Assembly: GCF_963678635.1 (NCBI RefSeq)
Contig: NC_087064.1
Location: 7,603,671-7,667,670, forward strand
DNA length: 64,000 bases
Source: Symsagittifera roscoffensis
Lineage: Eukaryota; Xenacoelomorpha; Acoela; Convolutidae
Reading direction: 5' to 3'
The position numbers were made by a program, and so were the translations under genes. Every line of letters starts with the position of its first letter. Within the stretch, counting starts at the first letter, position 1. Under the pieces are notes generated by a model. The model was not told the origin of the DNA. It saw only the letters and a list, made by a program, of their open reading frames with translations, and made no database searches. This document shows positions 24,433-36,014 of this stretch, piece by piece.

Positions 24433-27064
24433 TTTCGATTTATCACTTCTTACTGCTTATACACTCAATTCGTTTGCTCAGGTTTTCATTATTTCACTAC
24501 AGATCAAAATAACACAACACAATGAATTCCAAAAGTTTCACCTAAATAGTGACCACGAATCCTTCTAGGTTCTCACAGTACAGCGTGTATACATTTTATT
24601 CACAACTATTGATTATTGGTTATGAGATATGAAGCTAGCACAGACTGTTGATATCAAAATATCTAAAAAATAGTATAATCACTACCCACTCAATAACAAT
24701 TATTGATGATTTATAAACAAAAGTTGAAGAAATGTAAAAAAAATTTCAAAAAAGGTATGTGTTTTGTACTTTAGTCAGTGGCAATTCAATTGTCGAACTT
24801 GTTTCTAAAAAAATAGCTCACCCGTTCAGTGCCGAACTAAAAAGAACAAACTTGAGGGCAGTATTTTTCTCAAGTGGGCGTCTATTGCATCCACGGAGTC
24901 CTGTGTTACCTATCTGCCTTCGGATTGCCCGAGCTAGACCTACTAAAATACTCAAGGTAACCACTTTTCTAAAAAAAAATTTGGATTTTAATCCATAAAA
25001 TTAAGTGTCTCTCTGTTTTCAATTAAACTTAGTGTTGCGAATCTCCGGGCTTATACATGTTTTGTTTTATTATGGTCTTTTTTAATTTAAATTTTTATTT
25101 AAAGGCAAGTTACCAGTACAGTCACTGGTTTCTAGCCTGGCTCTTATTAACCTAATACGTTTCACTATCTACCTTTCTTTTGTCTACTTAAGTTTTAGGA
25201 TCCCTACAACCACTTCCGTTCAGTTCTTATTAAAAATAAGATTTCTGGTACCCTTTCGGATTGGCAAAATTAGTTCTCTTCCGGATTGGCAAAAAAGGAC
25301 CCTTCCGGATTGGCAAAAATAGGACCCATCCGGATTGGCAAAATTGAAACCCTTCCGAATTGGCAAAATTAGGACCCGTCCGGATTGGCAAAACTAGGAC
25401 CCTTTCGGATTGGCAAAACTAGGACCCTTCCGGATTGGCAAAGCTTGGACTCTTCCGGATTGGCAAAAATAGGACCCTTCCAGATTGGGACCTCTCCGGG
25501 TTTGTAAAAAGAGCTTTTTCCGGGCGTTTAAAAATTACACCCGAGACCCTTCCCGATACGGTCTCCAAGTCTATTATGCTATATGAACTAACTAGGAAGG
25601 GTGTATTCCGGCGCTAGACCCTCCGGATTGAAGCTAAGCTGGTTGTTTGACTATTCTCCTTAACTGTGAAGGGTCTTATAACTAGCTTAGTTTTAAGTCG
25701 ACTATCGTTTTCTGGGTTCCTCAGCCCTCCCTTCTTGTCGACAACAGCATAAAATTGCCTTATTCAACCGTTACTACCCTTTGGTGGGGATATAAGGGCT
25801 TTCCAAAAAATTTTTACAAAACGCGAAGTGTCTGCCTTTTCAAATTGGTAATTTCGCTAAAAACAATCTTAAAAATTTTCCAGGCTTAATTTTCCAATTA
25901 TTGAAAACTTTATGAGTAAAATTACCTAATTTTTGATCTAATGGTTTCAAGATCAACTTAAATTGTCCAGTAGCTCCAAAGTTATTAACTAAAACGTCTT
26001 TTTTTAAGGTTCAAAATATTTCTCTTTTATAGGTTTCGCCTAAATTTTTTTCGCATTTCCTGTCCTATTGGCCTGAAATTTAATGATCCGAGCTCAAAAG
26101 GCCTATAATCTTCTAGTTCAAGGCAAAGACCCAATCTAAAACGTTCCAGCTGAAAAACTTTGCCAAAAACTATGCTATTTGGAACCCTCCGGATTGACGA
26201 ATCCACTAAATCAAACACGTTAAATTCGATTTCACTCGGACCCGGAAGGTTATTGGCAAACGGGTCTTAAAACCCGTCGACTCACTAGTGAACGTTGTCC
26301 GAACAACAATTTTTTTTGTCCTAACGCAAAAATTTCAAAAAGTTTTCTCTTTTTTTGTAGCGTTTCGTTTTTTCAAAATTCAAGAAAATTCGGTTTTCGG
26401 TACCCAACTAATTCCAACCATTTCCGAACTAAAGTTAACCGGTTCCACTAATCATGCTAGTACAGTTTCAATGTAACTCACTAAATTAGCAATTTTTTCC
26501 GTTTAAAAACATATCGATATCTCAAAAATCGAGATTTGTGGGGGATCAAAGTATCACTATTTTGACCCTAAAAACTGGTCTATTTACTGTGTTTTTCACT
26601 GAAAAATGGTATAGGAGTACTAACATAGGCCGTATAAATAGTAATACTAGTAAAATTATACCCCTCCGTGTTTGTTCAATATCCAAATTGAGTTGCTTAA
26701 CTCGGAAATTCGCAACTCGGTGGAGGGTCACTTCAGTGCATTCACCGCCCAGCCCCCCACAGATTGATATCTTAATTTTTGTACCAAAAGGGATACAAAA
26801 CTTGTTAACCATGCCCAACAACCAATTGTAGTTGTCTTTGAGACCCTTCGTGCTACTCATTGTACTGCTTGCAGGATCAGTCTTCCGCTCTATTCCCAAG
26901 ACCTTTCCGGATTGAGCGCAAATTAGCATTAACGTGCTCAATACTCAAACAATCCTACAGTACAAGCACCAGAAACGTGCCACAATTTCGATCGTAACAA
27001 TCGTGTTTGATATAAATGCCTGTAACAACAATATATCAAACAACAAAAAACAGGAGGGTCGGAT
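24433..27064 (-). other. Leader of element I, copy 2
   Basis: Nearly identical to copy 1 over its gag-proximal part, with the tandem repeat at 25247-25503. It retains about 260 bp at 26612-26872 that copies 1 and 3 lack; element II has the same segment at about 47713-47970, so copy 2 is the ancestral state there. It ends at LTR type B at 27065. Confidence 0.75.
25247..25503 (-). repeat. Tandem repeat in leader copy 2
   Basis: Same CTTCCGGATTGGCAAAA array as at 21345-21600, essentially unit for unit, as expected from the duplication. Confidence 0.85.
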
Positions 27065-27425
27065 TGTAACAGTCGCCTACTTAAGTCACATATGAGGTTA
27101 AAGAAAAATAGGCCCTATAACCATTGGCTCAAGAGTCACGGACACTATCTCTTGTGTTTTTTTTTACCTCAAACGATGGGAGCCAATCCGGTTCACTTGC
27201 GACATGAGTCTAAAACCCTCGTTACAGCTTAAAGGCCTCTACCAAAATACCCCCCACTCTAGAAAATAAGAACGTCCCCATACTTAGGTCTCAAAATACC
27301 CAAAATACGCGAACGGCGTTAAAAACAGGGTCGGAATATTCCATTTCAGTTGCTTTTTATTAGAAAGTGGAACTTTGATTCATTTCAGATGGGTCATTCT
27401 AAAACTCTCCTTACCTCAACATAAC
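27065..27425 (-). repeat. LTR type B, truncated copy 2
   Basis: Starts TGTAACAGTCGCC and ends at CTCAACATAAC, where it joins gag sequence (ATTACGCCTG). The break point differs from that of copy 1, so the two junctions arose separately. Confidence 0.8.
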
Positions 27426-27573
27426 ATTACGCCTGAAATTTTCTCCATATTGGTGTTCCGGGTCCGAGCGATCCTTTCCACGAAAGGGTCGTTCATTGAT
27501 TTTCTTTCTTTCTTTTGTATGAATTTTTGAGAGCTTTCACTTAGTTTAGGTATCCTTGATTGTCTAGACTCAT
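27426..27573 (-). pseudogene. Duplicated gag start, copy 3
   Basis: Only the first 50 or so codons of gag, from ATG 27571-27573 to the block matching MVETRSQ, joined directly to truncated LTR copy 2. It has the same one-base deletion as the other copies. Confidence 0.8.
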
Positions 27574-29958
27574 TTTCGATTTATCACTTCTTACTGCTTA
27601 TACACTCAATTCGTTTGCTCAGGTTTTCATTATTTCACTACAGATAAAAATAACACAACACAATGAATCCCAAAAGTTTCACCTAAATAGTGACCACGAA
27701 TCCTTCTAGGTTATCACAGTACAGTGTGTATACATTTTATTCACAACAATTGATTATTGGTTATGATAAATGAAGCTAGCATGGACTGTTGATATCAAAA
27801 TATCTAAGAAATAGTATAATCACTACCCACTCAATAACCATTATTGATGATTTATAAACAAAAGTTGAAGAAATGTAAAAAAATTTTCAAAAAAGGTATG
27901 TATTTTGTACTTTAGTCAGTCGCAATTCAATTGTCGAACTTGTTTCTAAAAAATTAGCTTGCTCTGTTCAGTGCCGAACTAAATAGACGAAACTTGAAGG
28001 CAGTATTTTTCTCAAGTGGGCGTCTATTGCATCCACGGAGTCCTGTGTTACCTATCTGCCTTCGGATTGCCCGAGCTAGACCTACTAAAATCCTCAAGGT
28101 AACCACTTTTCTTTAAAAAATTTGGATTTTAATCCATAAAAGTAAGTGTCTCTTTGTTTTCAATTTAACTTAGTGTTGCGAATCTCCGGACTTAGACTTG
28201 TTGTGTTTTATTATGGTCTTTTTTTTATTTAAATTTTTATTTAAAGGCAAGTTACCAGTACAGTCACTGGTTTCTAGCCTGGCTCTTAATAACCTAATAC
28301 GTTTCACTATCTACCTTTCTTTTGTCTACTTAAATTTTAGGATCCCTACAACCACGTCCGTTCAGTTCTTATTAAAAATAAGATTTGTGGTACCCTTGTG
28401 GATTGGCAAAATTGGTTTCCTTCCGGATTGGCAAAAAAAGGACCCTCCCGGATTGGCAAAAATAGGACCCATCCGGATTGGCAAAATTGAAACCCTTCCG
28501 AATTGGCAAAATTAGGACCCTTCCGGATTGGCAAAACTGGGACTTTTCCGGATTGGCAAAACTAGGACCCTTCCGGATTGGCAAAGCTAGTAACCTTCCG
28601 GATTGCCAAAAATAGGACCCTTCCGGATTGGGACCTCTCCGGGTTTGTAAAAAGAGCTTTTTCCGGGCGTTTAAAAATTACACCCGAGACCCTTCCCGAT
28701 ACGGTCTCCAAGTCTATTATGCTATATGAACTAACTAGGAAGGGTGTATTCCGGCGCTAGACTCTTCCGGATTGAAGCTAAGCTGCTTGTTTGACTATTC
28801 TCCTTAACTGTGAAGGGTCTTATAACTAGCTTAGTTTTAAGTCGACTATCGTTTTCTGGATTCCTTAGCCCTCCCTTTTTGTCGACAACAGCGTAAAATT
28901 GCCTTATTCAACCGTTACTACCCTATGGTGGGGATATAAGGGCTTTCCAAAAAATTTTTACAAAACGTGAAGTGTCTGCCTTCTCAAATTGGTAATTTCG
29001 CTAAAAACAATCTTGAAAATTTTCCAAGCTTATTTTTCCAATTATTGAAAACTTTATGAGTAAAATCACCTAATTTTTGATCTAATGGTTTCAAGATCAA
29101 CTTAAATTGTCCAGTAGTTCCAAAGCTATTAACTAAAACGTCTTTTTTCTAAGGTTCAAAGTATTTCTCTTTTATAGATTTCGCCTAAATTTTTTTCGCA
29201 ATTCTTGTCTTATTGGCCTGAAATTTAATGATCCGAGCTCAAAAGGCCTATAATTTTCTAGTTCAAGGCAAAGACCCAATCTAAAACGTTCCAGCTGAAA
29301 AACTTTGCCAAAAACTATGCTATTTGGAACCCTCCGGATTGACGAATCCACTAAATCAAACACGTTAAAATCGATTTCACTCGGACCCGGAAGGTTATTG
29401 GCAAACGGGTCTTAAAACCCGTCGACTCACTAATGAACGTTGTCCGAACAACATTTTTTTTTGTCCTAACGCAAAAATTTCAAAAAGTTTTCTCTTTTTT
29501 TGTAGCATTTCGTTTTTTCAAAATTCAAGAAAATTCGGTTTTCGGTACCCAATTAATTCCAACCATTTCCGAACTAAAGTTAACCGGTTCCACTAATCAT
29601 GCTAGTACAGTTTCAATGTAACTCACTAAATTAGCAATTTTTTCCGTTTAAAAACATATCGATATCTCAAAAATCGAGATTTGTGGGGGATCAAAGTATC
29701 ACTATTTTGACCCTAAAAACTGGTCTATTTACTGTGTTTTTCACTGAAAAATGGTATACTGTTTGCAGGATCAGTCTTCCGCTCTATTCCCAAGACCTTT
29801 CCGGATTGAGCGCAAATTAGCATTAACGTGCTTAATACTCAAACAATCCTACAGTACAAGCACCAGAAACGTGCCACAATTTCGATCGTAACAATCGTGT
29901 TTGATATAAATGCCTGTAACAACAATATATCAAACAACAAAAAACGGGAGGATCGGAT
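27574..29958 (-). other. Leader of element I, copy 3
   Basis: The most divergent of the three leader copies in its gag-proximal half, but close to copy 1 in the LTR-proximal half, sharing the 250-bp deletion near 29755. It carries the tandem repeat at 28390-28645. It ends against the complete LTR type B without an intervening primer binding site. Confidence 0.75.
28390..28645 (-). repeat. Tandem repeat in leader copy 3
   Basis: Third array of CTTCCGGATTGGCAAAA units, about ten copies, with more unit-to-unit differences than in copies 1 and 2. Confidence 0.85.
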
Positions 29959-30871
29959 TGTAACAGTCGCCTACTTAAGTCACATATGAGGTTAAAGAAA
30001 AATAGGCCCTATAACCATTGGCTCAAGAGTCAGGGAAACTACCTCTTGTGTGTTTTTTTTACCTCGAACGGTGGGAGCCAATGCGGTTCACTTGCGACAT
30101 GAGACTAAAACCCTCGTTACAGCTTAAAGGCCTCTACCAAAATACCCCCCCCCCACTCTAGAAAATAAGAACGTCCCCATACTTAGGTCTCAAAATACCC
30201 AAAATACGCGAACGCCGTTAAAAACAGGGTCGGAACATTCCGTTTTAGTTGCTTTTTATTAGACAGTGGAACGTTGTCTCACTTCAGATGGGCCAACCTA
30301 AAACTCTCCTTACCTCAACATAACAATTATAAAACACACTCAAGAAAACTAAATTGGGTACTCACATACCAGCACACTCGAGAATTGGAGTAACTAAATT
30401 AACCAGCAACTCTAGCATTAAAGGGCACTAAGTTTGAACTCAAGAAGTCTGTAATTATTGAATTCAAGCAAAGGAAATGAGTTTCAACTTGGGAATTGAG
30501 TTTTTGGGGCTGGACCATTGGGAGACTTCGGTTGTCCACCTTTCCACCAAAGTTTCACACTGGTCCACTTCTAATGAATATCTTCTGCTTTCGTAATCGT
30601 TCTGTCTCTTATTTCAGGATAAGACAGCTCTACTCTAGTGTGATACTATATCTGGAAATTGCGAATAGCAATGTCCCGCTGCTTCTTCGACCACTTTTCC
30701 GCTATTGTAGTTCGATTGTTCTGATCTTATATTTCTAAGATTTTCAGTTGTCGCGAGAAAATTGAGCATGATATGCTCAATTCAAATTTTTCAAAAGTTC
30801 CATTTCACCCCAAAATCATTTTGTTCGTATTGCTCAAGGTCGAATTTCCAAATATATGACCGACTGGTACA
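29959..30871 (-). repeat. Complete LTR type B (913 bp) within element I
   Basis: On the plus strand it runs from TGTAACAGTCGCC to CCGACTGGTACA. It is homologous, in opposite orientation, to the 5' LTR of element III (50104-50986). One side abuts the leader with no primer binding site. The other abuts a polypurine tract (TACTCCCCGGG on the plus strand) and 3' noncoding sequence. It is therefore flanked by internal sequence on both sides, not by host DNA. Confidence 0.8.
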
Positions 30872-31277
30872 TACTCCCCGGGCTGAAGATCCATGTCCTC
30901 ATCGCGTGTTGCCGTCTGCCAGTGAATCCCCAGAATGTTGAGTATTGCTCAAGATACAGTGCCAGTGGTCATTTACAGAAGTTTGCAGCCGATTTTAATT
31001 TTATCTGCGCCCCAAAATTCACAACCATGCAAAATTGTCACACTATCGCTAAACAGCAATCAAAATCTGCATACACCTGCCCCTTAAATTTCCGCTTTGC
31101 AGCTAATATTAAAATTTCTTTTGTCTTATCCAATCAGAAAATTGTCATACAGCATTTTGATTTATATAATAGAATTAGCATATTAATAATAATATTTGGT
31201 TTCGTTAAAATCTCTTTTTCGTGACCTCATATTTCATCCGAGTTCACACTCGAGCCCCTTTGCTTCCCTCTCAAGAC
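30872..31277 (-). other. Fragment of 3' noncoding region with polypurine tract, next to LTR type B
   Basis: On the minus strand the sequence next to the LTR reads CCCGGGGAGTA, a polypurine tract. The rest resembles the 3' noncoding regions at 2458-3020 and 32218-33000 (ACAGTGCCAGTGGTCATTTACAGAA). It looks like the 3' end of an LTR type B element left inside the leader of element I. It ends where element II begins. Confidence 0.6.
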
Positions 31278-32204
31278 TGTAACATTCGCCCGGAAGATAC
31301 ATATCGACGGAAAATAAAACTAAGTCGTAAGACGACTGGCTAACGTCTAAACAGAGCTTTATATGCTTTTCACCGTCTCTACCAAGCCAGTACTTTTCGG
31401 TGGTCTTTTCTAACATCGGGTCGACAAAAAACGTTACTGCTTTCGGCTTCGGTCAAAACACTCAAATTAACTTAATTGCATGCGGAAATAGTGAGCTCAT
31501 GGCTGGGTCTCAGTATCCCCAGACCACGAGGTCACTCCTAAAAACAGGGCTACTACTATTTATTGAATTATTATTGCTTTTGTTCAGTAGATAAAAATCA
31601 TCATCTCCATCGAAGATGGATCAACCCTTTCCCCCAACTCCTAGCTTCTCATCCTTATCAAAATGAATCTAGTTGTTAATTAAATTCAATTCAGGACATG
31701 ACAGGAAGCTAAAAGTTTATATAAAATGGTAAAAGTTTCAGTCCCGAAACCCTTCCGGATTCTTGAATCCACTGAATCAAGCACGTTAAACTTCACTTCT
31801 CCGTAACCCGGCAGGCTGTCTTCCACCCTTCACCATTGTTCGCAACGGCCTTGCAACTATTGTAGCGACACAATAGTTGCAACTCGGAATGTTCTCTGTT
31901 AACTCCGCGATTCGTTGTCGTTTCTTGATCACAATTTCCGTTGTTCTCGCAATCGCAACTAATGTTGTTCTGTTGCTTTTCAGCTTTTCTGCCAAAATGG
32001 CCGTTTCTGACATTTCTCAGAAATGTTACGTCATCACTTCGAAAATTTAAAATTTCAAAATACTAGAATATCTTGACCTTCACCGTTCTACTAATCATCC
32101 GAATAACGTCGTTAATCCTTCAAAATCACTAACTCGGAAGGTTCACTGCTAAAAATTCGAAATCTGCAGAGTATGCATTTTTTCCATTCTGGTCGAATGT
32201 CACA
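31278..32204 (-). repeat. 3' LTR of element II (type A, 927 bp)
   Basis: Plus-strand start TGTAACATTCGCCCGG and end GGTCGAATGTCACA. It matches the 5' LTR at 48603-49529 over its whole length, including the shared block GGGTCTCAGTATCCCCAGAC. On the minus strand an AATAAA lies at about 31558-31563 and could be the polyadenylation signal. Confidence 0.9.
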
Positions 32205-32217
32205 TACTCCCCGGACA
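32205..32217 (-). promoter_or_regulatory. 3' polypurine tract of element II
   Basis: Minus strand TGTCCGGGGAGTA, immediately next to the LTR start TGTGACATTC. This is the expected primer site for plus-strand DNA synthesis. Confidence 0.8.
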
Positions 32218-33005
32218 GTCCGGTCAATGTCCTCATTGAATCACGCAATGTTCGTAAAATAGATACAGTGTCATCGAACAGAATTTACAAAATGCACGAA
32301 ATTACTTTTATCCAGGTCACATCGACTCACTGCAGAATATAAATGGCACCATACCACATCACTATAGCCTTCAAATTCTTTCATTAATCTGCACATTGAG
32401 GATATGACTTAAGATAAAACATATTTTCCGACTTCCAATGTCAATGTCCCGATTAAAACTTTTTCTCTTAGATTTAAAAGGTGTTGGTTTGCAGGACAGT
32501 CCTGCCAACCAACAAGCTAAAATTATCCTACTATGCTTTTTCCCTTCGGAAATCTTGCTTGTCATTGTCCTGAATATTAAAACTAAGGAACTCTGTGATT
32601 AGAAAGAACAATGAAACAATCTCCCTCTTCGAGAGATTACCCAAGCCTTTCATGTCACCACAAAGTGATCAGTTCTCCTAGCTGATTAAAAACAGTCATG
32701 TAGGCTGGAATATTTAAATATACTCCTTCACTCAAACCTTTCTAAATAAATAGTAAGTGAGCGTCTCTAAAGCCACTCAACTAAAATCAAAATGCTATTT
32801 TATAAATGCAACAATTTCAAAACTCAACTAAATGTTTCAGTTTTCAATTACAACTTGGTTGCTTGGTTTCTCACTCGAGTTTTTTCACACAAATAAAACA
32901 ATTCTGACTTTTGACTTTTTCTTCATCACTCCCTTGTTTTCTTCTTTTTTAGTCGTTTAGAAGTTCTTCTAATTTCATCTCTTTTTGCATCTCGTTTTTC
33001 GACTA
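32218..33005 (-). other. 3' noncoding region of element II
   Basis: AT-rich sequence aligning with 2458-3100 of element I. No gene seen. Confidence 0.6.
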
Positions 33006-35617
33006 TTCGTCAGTGTTCCATTTCCTCCTCCTGTGATAATGACTCTGTACTCTCAGTTTCTGTATCCTGCAACACGTCGTTAGCTATCCTGACGCTGTTG
33101 GAAGCCGTCCTCCAACACTTCTGCTCTTCTACCCTCTGTTTGCAACAAGGTAGGGGATCCACTTTAGATTCTCTGTTCCTGCAGAAGCTGTTGTGGAGAC
33201 ACAACGTCAAATTTCTCTCCAAATCTTCCTATAACATCTCTGCCTTCTCCTTTCCACTCGTCATGATTCAACCTCACGTCTTGCAATGGTCTCGCGTTCA
33301 CTGGTCCCATTGTGTTGTTAGAGGGCAGTCCCTCTAGGTCAGCAAATCTCAAGGCCGTCGTGGAGCTGAAATTTATGCTAGCGGCTATCAACCAGTCTAC
33401 GCCGGTTATCGAGTACAATCTGCTGACGGAAACCGTCGCTCCATTCAGCATCCTCCTTGCATCTTCAATGAAGTTTACCCCCTGGAGATCCAGCTTCATT
33501 AGCTCATCTTTGTATACATGCCAGGGAGACGGTATGGGTCTTGACCACATCAACGAGCCTCTGCTCGGACGTCTCTCCTCTCGACTGTTACTTGTCGTCT
33601 CCGATCTAGTGTCCGATCTAGACGTGCCGGATGTCTCTTCGATTGGGTTGACAGGTCCTATTCTTCTCCTTGGATGGATGGTCCTCCTCATCGGCGCTTC
33701 TCCTAAACGATCCTGTACGTCTGTCCTTTGACCTGGTTCGCTGGAGCTTTGTTGCCTGTAGTTCGTGACGGCCGGGACCGTACCCAAGCGTGTTTCCAGG
33801 CTAGGAGGCACAAAGGTGGTAATCACCGCGTCACTCGCCGTTCCTTCTTCCTTCAGCACTCCTGTGTCAAAGAGTTCTGCTTCCAGCTCGTCCAACCGCT
33901 CTTGGAAGACTCGATTCAACCAAGCTTGTCCTTCGATACTGTCGAAGTGGATGCCGTCCGTGGTCAGTCTGGCCTGATCCATAGCATTCAATTCATGTTC
34001 GATGTCCATGAGGATCATTCTTCCGGCATTCCGACTTGTGAGGTTCCTCAAGATGTTATTCCACCTGACGACTCCCTCGTTATGCCTTCTTCCTGATGCT
34101 GTCATGCTTCTCGTATTCATTGGCACAGTGCAAACGGTCAGTACCGCGCAACTGAATTTCTGCCAGAGGATAGTAAGCAAACACACCATCATTGACTCCC
34201 ATAGTGCTTCCTGCTCATCTGAACCTCTGGAGATGTCATTCGTCCCAACTAAGATCATCACATTGGGGATCCTCCCTGGTTTCATCAGTTCCACCAATCG
34301 ATATAACTGGGCTATCGTCGCGCCTCCAAAGGCCATCACAGTGGTGACCCACGAGGTTCTCAAATTCGACAGCACTCTAACCAAGCTGTCTCCCAGTATC
34401 AGATGAGATGTCCCGAGTGGTGGTTGCTGCAGGTTTACTGCCGGGCTCCAAGTCGCTCGATTGAAGCAGGCCCTCGGATCTGTCTCTGGAACTCCCGTGA
34501 AATTATATTTCAATTGATTATTCTTTTGCACGTCTATTATGCGAGACACTTTCTTCGCTGGCATCTTCCGTATTCTTCTCTCTGGGGCCCTCGAGCTTCC
34601 CATGAGTGGTGTCACGTCACTTATCCCCTGTCTGATCACGGTCTGGGAGAGTCGTACTCTAACCGTGTCGTCAATCGTTCCATAGGGTGCAGTCACCCCG
34701 GAACCTGGCGCATTCTTGTTGGCGACCAATCGTCCAGCTGTCTCTATCAGCTTCCTCACCGTCTGTTCCACGACGGGGTCTCCCAAGGTGTCACTAGGAT
34801 CCGGGATTGTTACTCGATTTGTCTCTGCTGGGAGCCGGGTCTCCGTTGTTTGACTCATTTCTCGAGGCGTCAAGAGCTCTATCGGCGACTGCCCACGAGG
34901 AATATCCCTTGCAGGTATCACTTTCTCCACGGCCGTTGTCAACGCCATCTAGTCCGATCGCTCTTTGTAGTCCTGCCTCAAGCGCTCAATCTCTTGACCC
35001 TGCTTTTTGTTGCAGTCTTCAAACAACTTTCTCCACATGTCCTGATCTTCCTCCATCTGGAGCATGCTTCTGGTCATCTCGTCCAGCTCCTTCTTCGTAC
35101 TTTTCAGTTCATCGTTCATCTCATCCAGATCTTGCATGGTTTGGTTCGTCTGAACCTTCTGTCCTACTTTCGCCCCTTTTGGTGGCACAGCTGCTCTCAG
35201 TGGTGCACCAGACGAGGCCGCCTCGCTGTTCATCTCCTGATGCATTCTCGTCAGCCCAGGTTTGGGCTTGGAGGGCATAGGCATCTCACCTGGTTGGTAA
35301 GTCCTAGAACTTCCCAATCCAGGCTCATTCGCCAAGTCACTCCCTGAGAGAACCCCGTTTCTCCACCTCATCACTCTCATGTTCGGGCGGTCTAGTACTC
35401 CTCTTTCTCCATATGCTGCCATCAACAGGACTTCCGTGGGGCGGTCCCCACAGTTGTCGTGCCACAAGATATTGATCAGGGCGGTCAGCAACATGACTAC
35501 CTCTGGGTCCTCCAGAGCGAAGTCTCGATCGATCAGCCGACGATAGATCGCATCTATCATCGGTCCTACATATGCCTCTGCCAGGTCCATCAATTCATCC
35601 AAGTTGAAATTGTCCAT
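33006..35617 (-). pseudogene. SGNH/GDSL hydrolase frame of element II, with nonsense codon and internal deletion
   Basis: The frame opens with ATG at 35617 (MDNFNLDELM). It runs 222 codons to a TAG at 34949-34951, then continues in the same frame for 594 codons to 33164. Element I has an arginine codon where the TAG is, so it is a nonsense mutation. Parts in order: N-terminal helical region, coiled coil (about residues 155-222), linker, SGNH domain with GDSLVR (34376-34393), GTND (34235-34246) and DGIHF (33945-33959), then a conserved SLMWSRPIPSPWHVYK segment. Near 33209 the sequence jumps to the cysteine-rich end of the decayed downstream region (33010-33205). About 5.5 kb present in element I (about 3504-9040) is missing. 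All catalytic motif residues of SGNH hydrolases are present. No signal peptide is visible at the start. Confidence 0.85.
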
Positions 35618-36014
35618 TCTGTTCTTTCAAGTCTGATTCGGTTTGATTCCAAGGTTTTGACTCAAGTGAGTAATTAAATGATCAATCAGGATCTAGAAAA
35701 GAAGTCACAAATATCACACTTGTCTGTTTCACCTTAACATATATCGTTAAAATTTGCTTAAAACAGTTCAGATAAAAAGATATTTATCCTAAAATTTATT
35801 AAAATCAATTGGTTTCTAAAATTTTGGAATTCGACCTAAGATTGGACAGTCCAAACTTTGGATCTATTCCTAAGATCATCATTTAGTTGTTCATGGTCAC
35901 TAACCCCTACTTACCCATGATCTTAATAACCTAACGCATAACATAACATAACATAACACATATCACATATTACATACTACTTAGTTTTTGGCCTAACACC
36001 CTCTCGCACATCAC
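35618..36014. other. Spacer between the two long frames of element II
   Basis: About 400 bp, AT-rich, with a short ACATA microsatellite at about 35935-35960. It aligns with the element I spacer. No frame of note. Confidence 0.6.

Noticed and set aside
31270-31277. Target-site duplication for element II
   Set aside because: Only GAC is shared between 31275-31277 and 49530-49532, shorter than the 4-5 bp usual for Gypsy elements. It could be chance.
34403-35347. Long plus-strand open frame of 314 codons opposite the SGNH gene
   Set aside because: It is the antisense shadow of the hydrolase frame, which has clear motifs and homologous copies.
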